This document shows positions 1 to 5,297 of a stretch of DNA of 5,297 bases, piece by piece. Within the stretch, counting starts at the first letter, position 1, and each line of letters begins with the position of its first letter. The position numbers and the translations under genes were made by a program. The notes under the pieces are model-generated. The model worked only from the letters and a program-made list of their open reading frames with translations. It searched no databases and was not told the DNA's origin. This DNA comes from Bacillota bacterium (GTDB lineage Bacteria; Bacillota; DTU030; DUMP01), in the NCBI GenBank assembly GCA_012735455.1, contig JAAYHG010000050.1, positions 1-5,297 on the forward strand, written 5' to 3'.

Positions 1-669
1 CTGACGATCAAACTGGCACCCCACCTTTTGGGTGCCATTGCGGTGGCATCGTATTCCTACATGTCCCTGGTTCCTCTGATCCAGCCACCCATTATGATGG
101 CGCTTACCACTCCTAAGGAGCGCGCCGTGGTGATGGAACAGTTGCGTCCGGTGTCCAAAGCAGAGCGAATCCTGTTCCCCATTGTAACGACCATAGCGGT
201 GACGTTGCTGCTTCCGCCCATTGCACCCCTCCTGGGTATGCTTATGCTGGGGAATTTGCTACGTGAAAGCGGCGTCACAGAACGACTTTCGAAAACAGCT
301 CAAAACGAGCTAATCAACATCGTTACCATCTTCTTGTCGACCAGTGTTGGTGCAACAATGGAGGCAGAGAGTTTTCTGACTGTAAAGACCTTGCAGATTA
401 TCGCCTTGGGCCTGGTGGCATTTGCTTTCGGAACCACCGGCGGAGTGCTGTTGGGCAAACTAATGTACGTTCTTTCCGGCGGCAAGATTAATCCTTTGAT
501 TGGGTCAGCTGGTGTTTCCGCTGTGCCTATGGCTGCCCGGGTGTCCCAAGTGGTGGGACAGCGGGAAAACCCAGGCAATTTCCTCTTGATGCACGCCATG
601 GGTCCCAATGTTGCGGGCGTTATCGGCACGGCGGTGGCTGCCGGTGTTATGCTGGCACTGCTAAGTTAA
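1..669 (+). CDS. Sodium ion-translocating decarboxylase, beta subunit (OadB/GcdB/MmdB family), C-terminal part
   Basis: This is the membrane subunit that couples decarboxylation of a carboxybiotin-bound substrate (oxaloacetate, methylmalonyl-CoA or glutaconyl-CoA, depending on the partner alpha subunit) to Na+ export. The frame is open from base 1, so the gene enters from the left; 222 codons are present of a family length of roughly 370-430. The TTG at 28 is internal, because family similarity ([20 protein letters not shown]) continues upstream of it. Visible hallmarks are [15 protein letters not shown] (about 52-96), [32 protein letters not shown], and the region-IV motif [21 protein letters not shown]. 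From memory of Klebsiella OadB, Tyr229, Asn373, Ser382 and Arg389 correspond to codons at 58, 490, 517 and 538, all conserved. The essential Asp203 would lie about seven codons off the left edge. Several hydrophobic membrane segments are evident. Substrate cannot be told from this subunit, so no symbol is assigned. It is probably the last gene of its decarboxylase operon; no clear terminator follows it. Confidence 0.95.
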   Translation: MTIKLAPHLLGAIAVASYSYMSLVPLIQPPIMMALTTPKERAVVMEQLRPVSKAERILFPIVTTIAVTLLLPPIAPLLGMLMLGNLLRESGVTERLSKTAQNELINIVTIFLSTSVGATMEAESFLTVKTLQIIALGLVAFAFGTTGGVLLGKLMYVLSGGKINPLIGSAGVSAVPMAARVSQVVGQRENPGNFLLMHAMGPNVAGVIGTAVAAGVMLALLS

Positions 670-694
670 CTCCACGTCTCATAGCTCGTGTATG

Positions 695-723
695 CAGACA
701 GGGAGCCACGCATAGAATATAGT
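695..723 (+). promoter_or_regulatory. Candidate SigA-type promoter for the coiled-coil gene
   Basis: CAGACA (695-700, 4 of 6 matches to TTGACA) is separated by exactly 17 bases from TATAGT (718-723, 5 of 6 matches to TATAAT). The predicted start near 730 would give a leader of about 30 bases to the ATG at 762. An overlapping TAGAAT (713-718) has no acceptable -35 partner. Because no terminator is visible after the upstream decarboxylase gene, readthrough could also supply transcription. Confidence 0.4.
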
Positions 724-748
724 GTTAGGCGTCCGGCCACTTTATGAC

Positions 749-757
749 AGGTGGTGA
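749..757 (+). promoter_or_regulatory. Ribosome binding site that sets the start of the coiled-coil gene
   Basis: AGGTGGTGA matches the Shine-Dalgarno consensus AGGAGGTGA in 8 of 9 positions. The core AGGTGG (749-754) leaves 7 bases to the ATG at 762, a standard distance. The in-frame ATG at 744 lies upstream of this site and has no purine-rich sequence before it, so 762 is preferred. Confidence 0.75.
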
Positions 758-761
758 CCCT

Positions 762-1061
762 ATGGACGAAAGCACTACCAAGACTATGTGTGCCCTGGAA
801 GAAGAGATAACAGGCCTCAAGGCCAAGATTGCCGATTTGCGTTTAGGCCGTCGTGTTCTTATGAATCTGTTGGATATGCTAGAAAACAAACGGCGCCAAG
901 AGAAGGAACAGCTGGAGCGTGAAATCGGACGCCTGCGACTCCGCAATAGCTACCTAGCGCGGCTGCTCTGGGAAAGAAACCGTACTAGGGTAGACGTGAA
1001 CACGACCACGCGCGTGAGTGTTGGTTTCGAAAATGAAGAGTGCGGAGGTAACCCCTGCTGA
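762..1061 (+). CDS. Small coiled-coil protein of unknown function (99 aa)
   Basis: I do not recognise a defined function. The protein is cytosolic by appearance: no signal peptide or membrane segment, and very rich in Glu, Lys, Arg and Leu. Residues 12-68 keep an unbroken 3-4 heptad spacing (12, 16, 19, 23, 26, 30, 33, 37, 40, 44, 47, 51, 54, 58, 61, 65, 68), mostly Leu/Ile with polar breaks at 30, 44, 47, 54 and 61, which indicates a long parallel or antiparallel coiled coil. A distinctive centre, RRVLMNLLDML (30-40), and the end of the helix, NSYLARLLWERN (62-73), resemble short Clostridia proteins I recall being loosely labelled 'translation initiation factor 2'; that label is not credible from the sequence. 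The last 26 residues are not coiled coil and end in a Cys pair, CGGNPC. Start at ATG 762 is set by the Shine-Dalgarno at 749-757. Own promoter, Shine-Dalgarno and terminator argue for a real gene. It could dimerise or act as an adaptor; this is inference only. Confidence 0.75.
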   Translation: MDESTTKTMCALEEEITGLKAKIADLRLGRRVLMNLLDMLENKRRQEKEQLEREIGRLRLRNSYLARLLWERNRTRVDVNTTTRVSVGFENEECGGNPC

Positions 1062-1080
1062 AAAGGCGGGGGCTTTTTTT
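1052..1080 (+). terminator. Rho-independent terminator after the coiled-coil gene
   Basis: CCCCTGC (1052-1058) pairs with GCGGGGG (1066-1072) in a 7-bp stem with one G-U pair and a 7-base loop (1059-1065). It is followed by C and then seven T (1074-1080). The left arm lies within the final codons and the TGA stop (1059-1061) falls in the loop, so terminating ribosomes could cover part of the hairpin. The T-run on this strand only indicates + strand termination. Confidence 0.85.
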
Positions 1081-1157
1081 GCTCTAAGCCGGGAAAAAAC
1101 ATGTAAACGACGAGAAAACGCCGCTAATAATTTTTGGAGACGATAGCTCCGCGCATC

Positions 1158-1186
1158 TTGCATTTAGCTTACGTTTGTGCTTAAAT
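1158..1186 (+). promoter_or_regulatory. Weak candidate promoter for the Orn/Lys/Arg decarboxylase gene
   Basis: TTGCAT (1158-1163, 3 of 6 consensus matches) and TTAAAT (1181-1186, 4 of 6) are separated by an ideal 17 bases, placing the start near 1193 and the Shine-Dalgarno soon after. A promoter is needed here because a terminator ends at 1080. The rest of the gap 1081-1157 is AT-rich in places and holds no gene, RNA or strong hairpin that I can see. Confidence 0.35.
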
Positions 1187-1203
1187 AGACGTGTTGCCAA
1201 GGG

Positions 1204-1213
1204 AAAGGAGTGA
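1204..1213 (+). promoter_or_regulatory. Ribosome binding site that sets the decarboxylase start
   Basis: AAAGGAGTGA is a strong Shine-Dalgarno. Its GGAG (1207-1210) lies 8 bases before the GTG at 1219. The in-frame GTG at 1210 overlaps the Shine-Dalgarno itself and cannot use it, so the longer reading frame start is rejected. Confidence 0.8.
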
Positions 1214-1218
1214 CACTG

Positions 1219-2718
1219 GTGAAGATTTCGCAGGAAGAAACCCCCCTTTTTTCAGCTCTCAAGAACTACGTCCACACTAATGTGTTGCCCTTTCACGTCC
1301 CTGGGCACAAACAGGGGCGCGGGGTGCCGGAGTTCACGTCTTTTGTTGGCCCCAATGTAATGGGAATCGACCTTACTTGCATGGAGGACTTGGACAATAT
1401 TTGTAACCCCCGGGGAGCCATCCGGCAGGCAGAAGAATTAGCAGCTGCAGCCTGGGGAGCTGATCATGCCCACTTTTTGGTGAACGGCACCACATCTGGC
1501 ATTCAAGCTATGATCATGAGTGTCTGTTCCCCTGGCGACGAGATTATTCTGCCTCGAAACGCACACAAGTCTGCCACAGGCGGACTGATTTTAAGTGGCG
1601 CGCGGCCTGTTTATATTGAACCTGACATTGACGACTACTTCGGCATTGCCATGGGGGTGAGTGTTGAACGAGTTACCCAGGCACTTCAGCAGCATCCTCA
1701 AGCCAAAGCAGTCTTCGTTATCAACCCTACCTACTATGGCGTGGCTTCGCCACTAGCAGATATTGTCCGGTTGGCTCATGCTTATGGGGCTGCTGTCATT
1801 GTGGATGAGGCACACGGTGCCCACCTGCACTTCCATGCGGAACTCCCTGCCAGCGCTTCTCAAGCTGGGGCGGACCTGATTGCCACTAGCGTGCATAAAT
1901 TGGCGGGGTCGATGACCCAGAGCTCCCTGCTCCTTGTCAACGAGGGTCGGGTGGACCCGAAAAAGGTGAAGGCAGTGCTCAATCTTACGCAGAGCACAAG
2001 CCCTTCCTATGTTCTCTTGGCCTCATTGGATGTGGCCCGCAAGCAGATGGCGCTTAGAGGCAGAGAGATGGTGGACAAGGCAGTGGATTTGGCGCGCTGG
2101 GTGCGCTCACAGTTGGCAGAGGTTCCTGGACTGGTTCTATTGGACGAAGCGATTCTCAACGACAGCGGCTGTTTTGGTTTCGACCCAACGAAGATAGTGG
2201 CTAATTTTCGCGAATTGGGCCTGTCCGGGCATGAGGTAGAAAGGCTCATGCGCAATCACTTCCGGGTGCAGGCAGAACTTTCTGATCTGTACAACGCCTT
2301 GTATCTTATCACCATCGGAGACGACCATGAGATGGTTGAAACACTGGAACAGGGGCTGAAAGCAATTGCTGCTGAGCGCGAACGTTTTAATGTGGTAAAG
2401 TACCCGGCGTATCTTCCTAGCTTGCCTGAGCAGGTTCTCTCACCGAAAGAGGCATTTTACAGCGAGACTCGCCTAGTACCCTTGGCGGAAGCTGAGGGAG
2501 AGGTTAGTGCAGAAATGATCATGGCCTATCCGCCGGGCATTCCGCTGATTTGCCCGGGAGAAAGACTAAGCCGTGAAGTTATTGACTATATCGAGATCCT
2601 GCGGGGTGAACGTCTTAGTCTACAGGGTACGGAAGATCCTACCGTTACCAACGTGAAGGTGGTTAAACGCTATCCGGCCTTAATAAGGCCGAGGATTGAT
2701 CTGGCTCAGATTAGTTAA
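1219..2718 (+). CDS. PLP-dependent Orn/Lys/Arg decarboxylase, SpeA/YaaO-like (probable arginine decarboxylase)
   Basis: The enzyme decarboxylates a basic amino acid with pyridoxal phosphate; in the Bacillus SpeA branch this is arginine to agmatine, the first step of polyamine synthesis. It is a cytosolic fold-type I protein of 499 residues, the usual length for the short Firmicutes form (no N-terminal wing domain as in E. coli AdiA/CadA). Seen in order: FHVPGHKQG (25-33); phosphate-binding NGTTSG (89-94); PRNAHKS; INPTYYG; DEAHGAH (196-202), whose Asp contacts the PLP ring nitrogen; SVHKLAGSMTQSS with Lys227 as the Schiff-base lysine; SPSYVLLASLDVAR; GLSGHEVE; ELSDLYN; and the C-terminal-domain signature YPPGIPLICPGE (437-448). 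It agrees well throughout with B. subtilis SpeA as I remember it. The start is GTG 1219, set by AAAGGAGTGA. The gene stands alone between two terminators, without speB or speE in view, so the substrate (arginine, lysine or ornithine) is not settled and no symbol is given. It is not an ordinary aminotransferase, despite the shared fold. Confidence 0.95.
   Translation: MKISQEETPLFSALKNYVHTNVLPFHVPGHKQGRGVPEFTSFVGPNVMGIDLTCMEDLDNICNPRGAIRQAEELAAAAWGADHAHFLVNGTTSGIQAMIMSVCSPGDEIILPRNAHKSATGGLILSGARPVYIEPDIDDYFGIAMGVSVERVTQALQQHPQAKAVFVINPTYYGVASPLADIVRLAHAYGAAVIVDEAHGAHLHFHAELPASASQAGADLIATSVHKLAGSMTQSSLLLVNEGRVDPKKVKAVLNLTQSTSPSYVLLASLDVARKQMALRGREMVDKAVDLARWVRSQLAEVPGLVLLDEAILNDSGCFGFDPTKIVANFRELGLSGHEVERLMRNHFRVQAELSDLYNALYLITIGDDHEMVETLEQGLKAIAAERERFNVVKYPAYLPSLPEQVLSPKEAFYSETRLVPLAEAEGEVSAEMIMAYPPGIPLICPGERLSREVIDYIEILRGERLSLQGTEDPTVTNVKVVKRYPALIRPRIDLAQIS
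2675..2691. repeat. Near-perfect 17-bp palindrome in the 3' end of the decarboxylase gene
   Basis: CGGCCTTA (2675-2682) and TAAGGCCG (2684-2691) are exact reverse complements around a single central A. As RNA it can form a 6-bp GC-rich stem with a 5-base loop. It lies 25 bases before the stop codon region and upstream of the terminator hairpin. No T-run follows, so it is not a terminator. An operator-like or mRNA-stabilising role is possible; coincidence in coding sequence is also possible. Confidence 0.5.
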
Positions 2719-2733
2719 GAGCCGAGAGGTTAC

Positions 2734-2767
2734 AGCCAGCCGACCTTTGTGCCGCGGCTGGCTTTTT
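2734..2767 (+). terminator. Rho-independent terminator after the decarboxylase gene
   Basis: AGCCAGCCG (2734-2742) pairs perfectly with CGGCTGGCT (2755-2763), a 9-bp GC-rich stem with a 12-base loop, followed by a T-run (2763-2767, then GTT). It lies 15 bases past the TAA stop at 2716-2718 and separates the decarboxylase unit from miaB. Confidence 0.9.
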
Positions 2768-2775
2768 GTTATAAT
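2747..2775 (+). promoter_or_regulatory. Extended -10 promoter for miaB-mutS, embedded in the preceding terminator
   Basis: A perfect TATAAT (2770-2775) is preceded by the extended -10 element TG plus one base (2767-2769). At exactly 17 bases lies TTGTGC (2747-2752, TTG of TTGACA conserved). The -35 sits in the loop of the upstream terminator and the spacer is its descending arm plus T-run. The predicted start near 2782 leaves a leader of about 15-24 bases. Confidence 0.75.
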
Positions 2776-2805
2776 AGGTACCAAGGTTAAGGAAGGATGA
2801 GTTGC

Positions 2806-4116
2806 GTGGAGCAGGGTAAGTACTTAATTAAGGTTTTTGGTTGCCAAATGAGCTTTCACGATGCGGAAATGCTCTCTGGTCTTCTAGATGAAGCCGGTTA
2901 CCAAGAGGTGTCGGACCCGTCGGATGCGGACGTGATCATCTTTCAGACTTGCTGTGTACGCGAGGGGGCGGAACGCCGGATTTATGGACAGATAGACGAG
3001 CTGAGGGCTCTTAAGCGTTCAAGACCGAACCTTATAATTGGTATGTCAGGCTGCTTAGCCGAAAAGGATAAAGAGGCAGCCCTGGAACGTTGCCCTCACC
3101 TCGACTTTGTGCTGGGCACACAACGCTTAGGCGACCTACCAGAGATACTCATGGCTTTGGCTGAAGAACGCCAGGGTATTGTCAGCGTGGGAGAAGGAAC
3201 TAATCTTTCACCTCTACCTATAAGCCGTAGTAAGGGTGTCAGGGCGTACGTGAATATCGCGTATGGCTGCAACAACTTCTGTAGCTACTGTATTGTGCCC
3301 TATGTGCGAGGTCGGGAACGAAGCCGGATGCCAGGGGATGTTTTGGCCGAGGTAAGGGCTGCTGTAGCCGAGGGCTTTCCTGAAGTGATGTTACTTGGAC
3401 AGAACGTGAATACCTATGGTCGCGACCTGGATGAAAGGGTTGACTTTGTGGCGCTCCTGCAGGCGGTTGATAAGGTGGAAGGGCTGCAGCGAATCCGTTA
3501 TATGACTTCACACCCTCGGGATTTCACAGAGAAAATGATCTGGGCAGTGAAAGAGACGGACAAGGTCTGCGAGCACTTCCATCTACCTATTCAGGCTGGT
3601 AGTGACAGGGTATTGGAGTGGATGAATCGTGGTTACACTACGCAACACTATCTTTCCCTGGTAGATAAGGTGCGGTCTATAGTTCCGAATGCCAGCATTA
3701 CAACAGACATCATTGTTGGTTTCCCGGGAGAAGAGGAGCCTGACTTTCAGTCCACCTTGGATCTTGTCCAGACCGTTCAGTTTGATGCAGCGTATACTTT
3801 TGTGTACTCCCCTCGGGAAGGTACTGCAGCGGCCATCATGCCAGGCCAGGTGACGACGGAGGAAAAAAAGGAGCGACTGTCTCGGCTCAACGCCTTACAG
3901 GCTGGGATTAGCCGCAGACGCAACGAGGCACTGCTAGGGGAAACGGTCGAAGTCCTAGTTGAAGGAGAGAGTAAGAATAATGCGCAGGTCCTGACTGGAC
4001 GTACCCGCACGAACAAGTTGGTGCACTTTGTGGGTCCTAAAGGACTGACGGGCAGGTTGGTTAAAGTGAATGTTGTAAGAGCCCACACCTGGACCTTGGA
4101 TGGGGTGCTGATCTAA
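2806..4116 (+). CDS. miaB: tRNA-2-methylthio-N6-dimethylallyladenosine synthase MiaB
   Basis: MiaB is a radical-SAM methylthiotransferase that adds the 2-methylthio group to i6A37 of tRNAs reading UNN codons, improving codon-anticodon pairing. Seen: an N-terminal UPF0004 domain with the three Cys of the auxiliary 4Fe-4S cluster at 13, 49 and 83; the radical-SAM motif CNNFCSYC with Cys 155, 159 and 162; the MiaB-type stretch IVPYVRGRERSR; LGQNVNTYG; HFHLPIQAGSD; TTDIIVGFPGE; and a C-terminal TRAM RNA-binding domain (about 374-436). Length 436 is normal. The IVPYVRGRERSR context and the mutS neighbour favour MiaB over the paralogues MtaB and RimO. Start: GTG 2806 has AAGGA ending 8 bases upstream (2793-2797); the in-frame ATG 2797 would have only 3 bases from its AAGGA (2789-2793), but remains possible and would add three residues. 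Usually conserved positions differ: Ser16, Ala20 and Gln47 stand where most MiaB have Asn, Ser and Asn. It is the first gene of an operon with mutS. Confidence 0.96.
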   Translation: MEQGKYLIKVFGCQMSFHDAEMLSGLLDEAGYQEVSDPSDADVIIFQTCCVREGAERRIYGQIDELRALKRSRPNLIIGMSGCLAEKDKEAALERCPHLDFVLGTQRLGDLPEILMALAEERQGIVSVGEGTNLSPLPISRSKGVRAYVNIAYGCNNFCSYCIVPYVRGRERSRMPGDVLAEVRAAVAEGFPEVMLLGQNVNTYGRDLDERVDFVALLQAVDKVEGLQRIRYMTSHPRDFTEKMIWAVKETDKVCEHFHLPIQAGSDRVLEWMNRGYTTQHYLSLVDKVRSIVPNASITTDIIVGFPGEEEPDFQSTLDLVQTVQFDAAYTFVYSPREGTAAAIMPGQVTTEEKKERLSRLNALQAGISRRRNEALLGETVEVLVEGESKNNAQVLTGRTRTNKLVHFVGPKGLTGRLVKVNVVRAHTWTLDGVLI

Positions 4117-4157
4117 AGCGAATAGGGCAGTTGAGTTGGGAGAGGGGGGAGCGTTTT

Positions 4158-5297
4158 GTGGCTGACCAAAAACCGATGATAGAACAGTATTGGGAGATTA
4201 AGCGCCAGTATCCTGAGACACTTCTTTTTTTTCGACTCGGAGATTTTTATGAGATGTTCTATTCTGACGCAGAGCTGGCTGCCCCTGAACTTGGTCTAAC
4301 TCTCACGTCCCGCGAAGTGGGAAAGGGTAACCGGATTCCCATGTGCGGGGTGCCTTACCATGCAGCAGATGGATACATTGCCCGTTTAATTAAAAAAGGC
4401 CACACTGTGGCCATCTGTGACCAGGTAGAGGATCCTAAAGAGGCCAAGGGTCTGGTAAAACGACGTGTTGTTCGGGTTGTGACGCCAGGAACGATCCTTA
4501 GGGACGATGTAGTTGGCGAGAAATCCAACAACTATCTTGTGGCCATCGCTAGGAACGAAGAGAGTTGGGGCTTGGCTGTAGCCGACTCTGGCACGGGCGA
4601 ACTTCGGGTTACAGAGTTACCCCTAGCTGCAGAGGATCACCTTCTGGATGAGTTGGCCCGCTTACAACCCGCGGAGGGACTCCTGGCACCAGAGATTCGA
4701 ACCAACGAGTGCTTCGTAAAGCGTCTAGTGGAGGTTTGTAGTCCTTCCATCAGTAACCTGGATCCGCAGTGCTGGGAACCGACGCGAACAGAGGCCGCTT
4801 TAATAAGGGTGTGGGGCGAGGACTTTCGCCAGCGTTTTTGCTGTGATACTCTTTCGAGTTCGTTGGTGGCAGCAGGAGCTGTTCTTGTTTACTTGGAGGA
4901 GACACAGATGGCCACGCCCCTCCATGTTACAGAGTTGGTACCGTATAAGGTCAATTCTTACATGCTTCTTGACACTTACACCAGGCGTAATCTAGAGCTT
5001 ACTCGTACCCTCCGTGAGGGTAAAGCTGAAGGTTCCTTGCTGTGGGTGTTGGATCTTACGGTTACTGCTATGGGTGGACGCCTGCTGCGCCAGTGGCTCG
5101 AGCAGCCGCTGTGTTCCCCAGGCGAGATTAACCGTCGACTGGATGCGGTGGAAGAACTCGTCCGGCGCGAACGAATGCGTTTTGAAATTAGAAGGCTGCT
5201 ACGGCAGATTCCAGATCTTGAGCGGCTGTTGGGTAAGGTGGTTTATGGCACCGCTACCCCTAAGGATCTGGCATCTTTGCGCGCTGGCACTAACGTC
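4158..5297 (+). CDS. mutS: DNA mismatch repair protein MutS, N-terminal part
   Basis: MutS recognises base mismatches and small loops and recruits MutL. The window holds the first 380 codons, open to the right edge, of a protein usually about 850-900 residues long. Seen: the mismatch-binding domain I (about 1-115) with LLFFRLGDFYEMF, where Phe30 and Glu32 form the F-x-E motif that stacks on and contacts the mismatch; IPMCGVPYHA and VAICDQVEDP; VVRVVTPGT at the junction; the connector domain II (about 125-240, NNYLVAIARNEESWGLAVAD); then the start of the core/lever domain III with DTYTRRNLELTRTLREG and GSLLWVLDLTVTAMGGRLLRQWL. The ATPase domain lies outside the window. Start GTG 4158 has a Shine-Dalgarno GGGGGAG (4145-4151) 6 bases upstream; ATG 4176 is internal (the KPM of MutS N-termini). 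It follows miaB by 41 bases with no hairpin between, so it is cotranscribed. Phe30/Glu32 and the connector domain favour MutS1 over MutS2. A run of eight T (4225-4232) lies just before the F-x-E codons. Confidence 0.97.
   Translation, partial: MADQKPMIEQYWEIKRQYPETLLFFRLGDFYEMFYSDAELAAPELGLTLTSREVGKGNRIPMCGVPYHAADGYIARLIKKGHTVAICDQVEDPKEAKGLVKRRVVRVVTPGTILRDDVVGEKSNNYLVAIARNEESWGLAVADSGTGELRVTELPLAAEDHLLDELARLQPAEGLLAPEIRTNECFVKRLVEVCSPSISNLDPQCWEPTRTEAALIRVWGEDFRQRFCCDTLSSSLVAAGAVLVYLEETQMATPLHVTELVPYKVNSYMLLDTYTRRNLELTRTLREGKAEGSLLWVLDLTVTAMGGRLLRQWLEQPLCSPGEINRRLDAVEELVRRERMRFEIRRLLRQIPDLERLLGKVVYGTATPKDLASLRAGTNV

Noticed and set aside
57..629. Antisense reading frames opposite the decarboxylase beta subunit gene
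   Set aside because: They have no Shine-Dalgarno or recognisable motif and lie wholly opposite a conserved membrane protein gene, so they are shadows.
691..714. TATGC...GCATA inverted repeat after the sodium-pump subunit gene as a terminator
   Set aside because: The stem is only 5 bp with a 14-base loop and there is no T-run, so it does not qualify.
1101..1106. ATGTAA start-stop minimal ORF in the gap before the decarboxylase gene
   Set aside because: No Shine-Dalgarno precedes it and no promoter is convincingly placed for it; such hexamers occur by chance.
1137..1150. GGAG...CTCC hairpin as a leader regulatory structure
   Set aside because: A 4-bp stem is too weak and no riboswitch-like architecture surrounds it.
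954..1163. Antisense 69-codon frame covering the end of the coiled-coil gene and the terminator
   Set aside because: It crosses a terminator and runs into coding sequence on the other strand; its composition looks random and it has no supporting start signal.
1241..1252. C6-T6 run near the start of the decarboxylase gene as a phase-variation tract
   Set aside because: Both runs are short and the encoded TPLF residues match the conserved family N-terminus, so codon choice is an adequate explanation.
1..5297. A novel defence, mobile or biosynthetic system spanning the window
   Set aside because: Four of the five genes belong to well-known housekeeping or metabolic families in typical form, and the single unknown gene has no unknown partners in view.

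Overview
The window looks like an ordinary chromosomal segment of an anaerobic member of the Firmicutes, most likely a Clostridia-class organism of the Peptococcaceae/Moorella type. This is inferred from four things: the purine-rich Shine-Dalgarno sites, the frequent GTG starts, a Bacillus SpeA-type (short, about 500-residue) basic amino acid decarboxylase, and the miaB-mutS gene pair typical of Firmicutes. A Na+-pumping decarboxylase subunit fits an anaerobic, decarboxylation-driven energy metabolism. Base composition appears slightly above 50% G+C by eye. All genes read on the + strand. I see no mobile element, CRISPR array, tRNA or rRNA.

Layout. Positions 1-669 hold the C-terminal part of a membrane-embedded sodium ion-translocating decarboxylase beta subunit (OadB/GcdB/MmdB family), cut by the left edge. 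Positions 762-1061 encode a 99-residue coiled-coil protein of unknown function, with a plausible promoter before it and a rho-independent terminator that begins inside its last codons. After a gap of about 150 bases with a weak candidate promoter comes a complete PLP-dependent Orn/Lys/Arg decarboxylase (1219-2718, SpeA-like), closed by a strong hairpin terminator (2734-2767). A good extended -10 promoter for the next unit is built into that terminator. That unit is miaB (2806-4116, tRNA A37 methylthiotransferase) followed 41 bases later by mutS (4158 to the right edge, DNA mismatch repair), with no terminator between them.

How the genes work together. The window spans at least three transcription units: the tail of a decarboxylase/sodium-pump operon, possibly continuing into the coiled-coil gene; a monocistronic polyamine-pathway decarboxylase; and the start of the miaB-mutS operon, which in relatives usually continues with mutL and miaA. 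No functional link among the three units is visible beyond adjacency.

No undescribed multi-gene system can be supported here. The items most worth a second look are the uncharacterised coiled-coil gene with its terminator-overlapping tail, the interlocked terminator/promoter before miaB, a near-perfect palindrome in the 3' end of the decarboxylase gene, substitutions at usually conserved MiaB positions, and homopolymer runs inside mutS and miaB.
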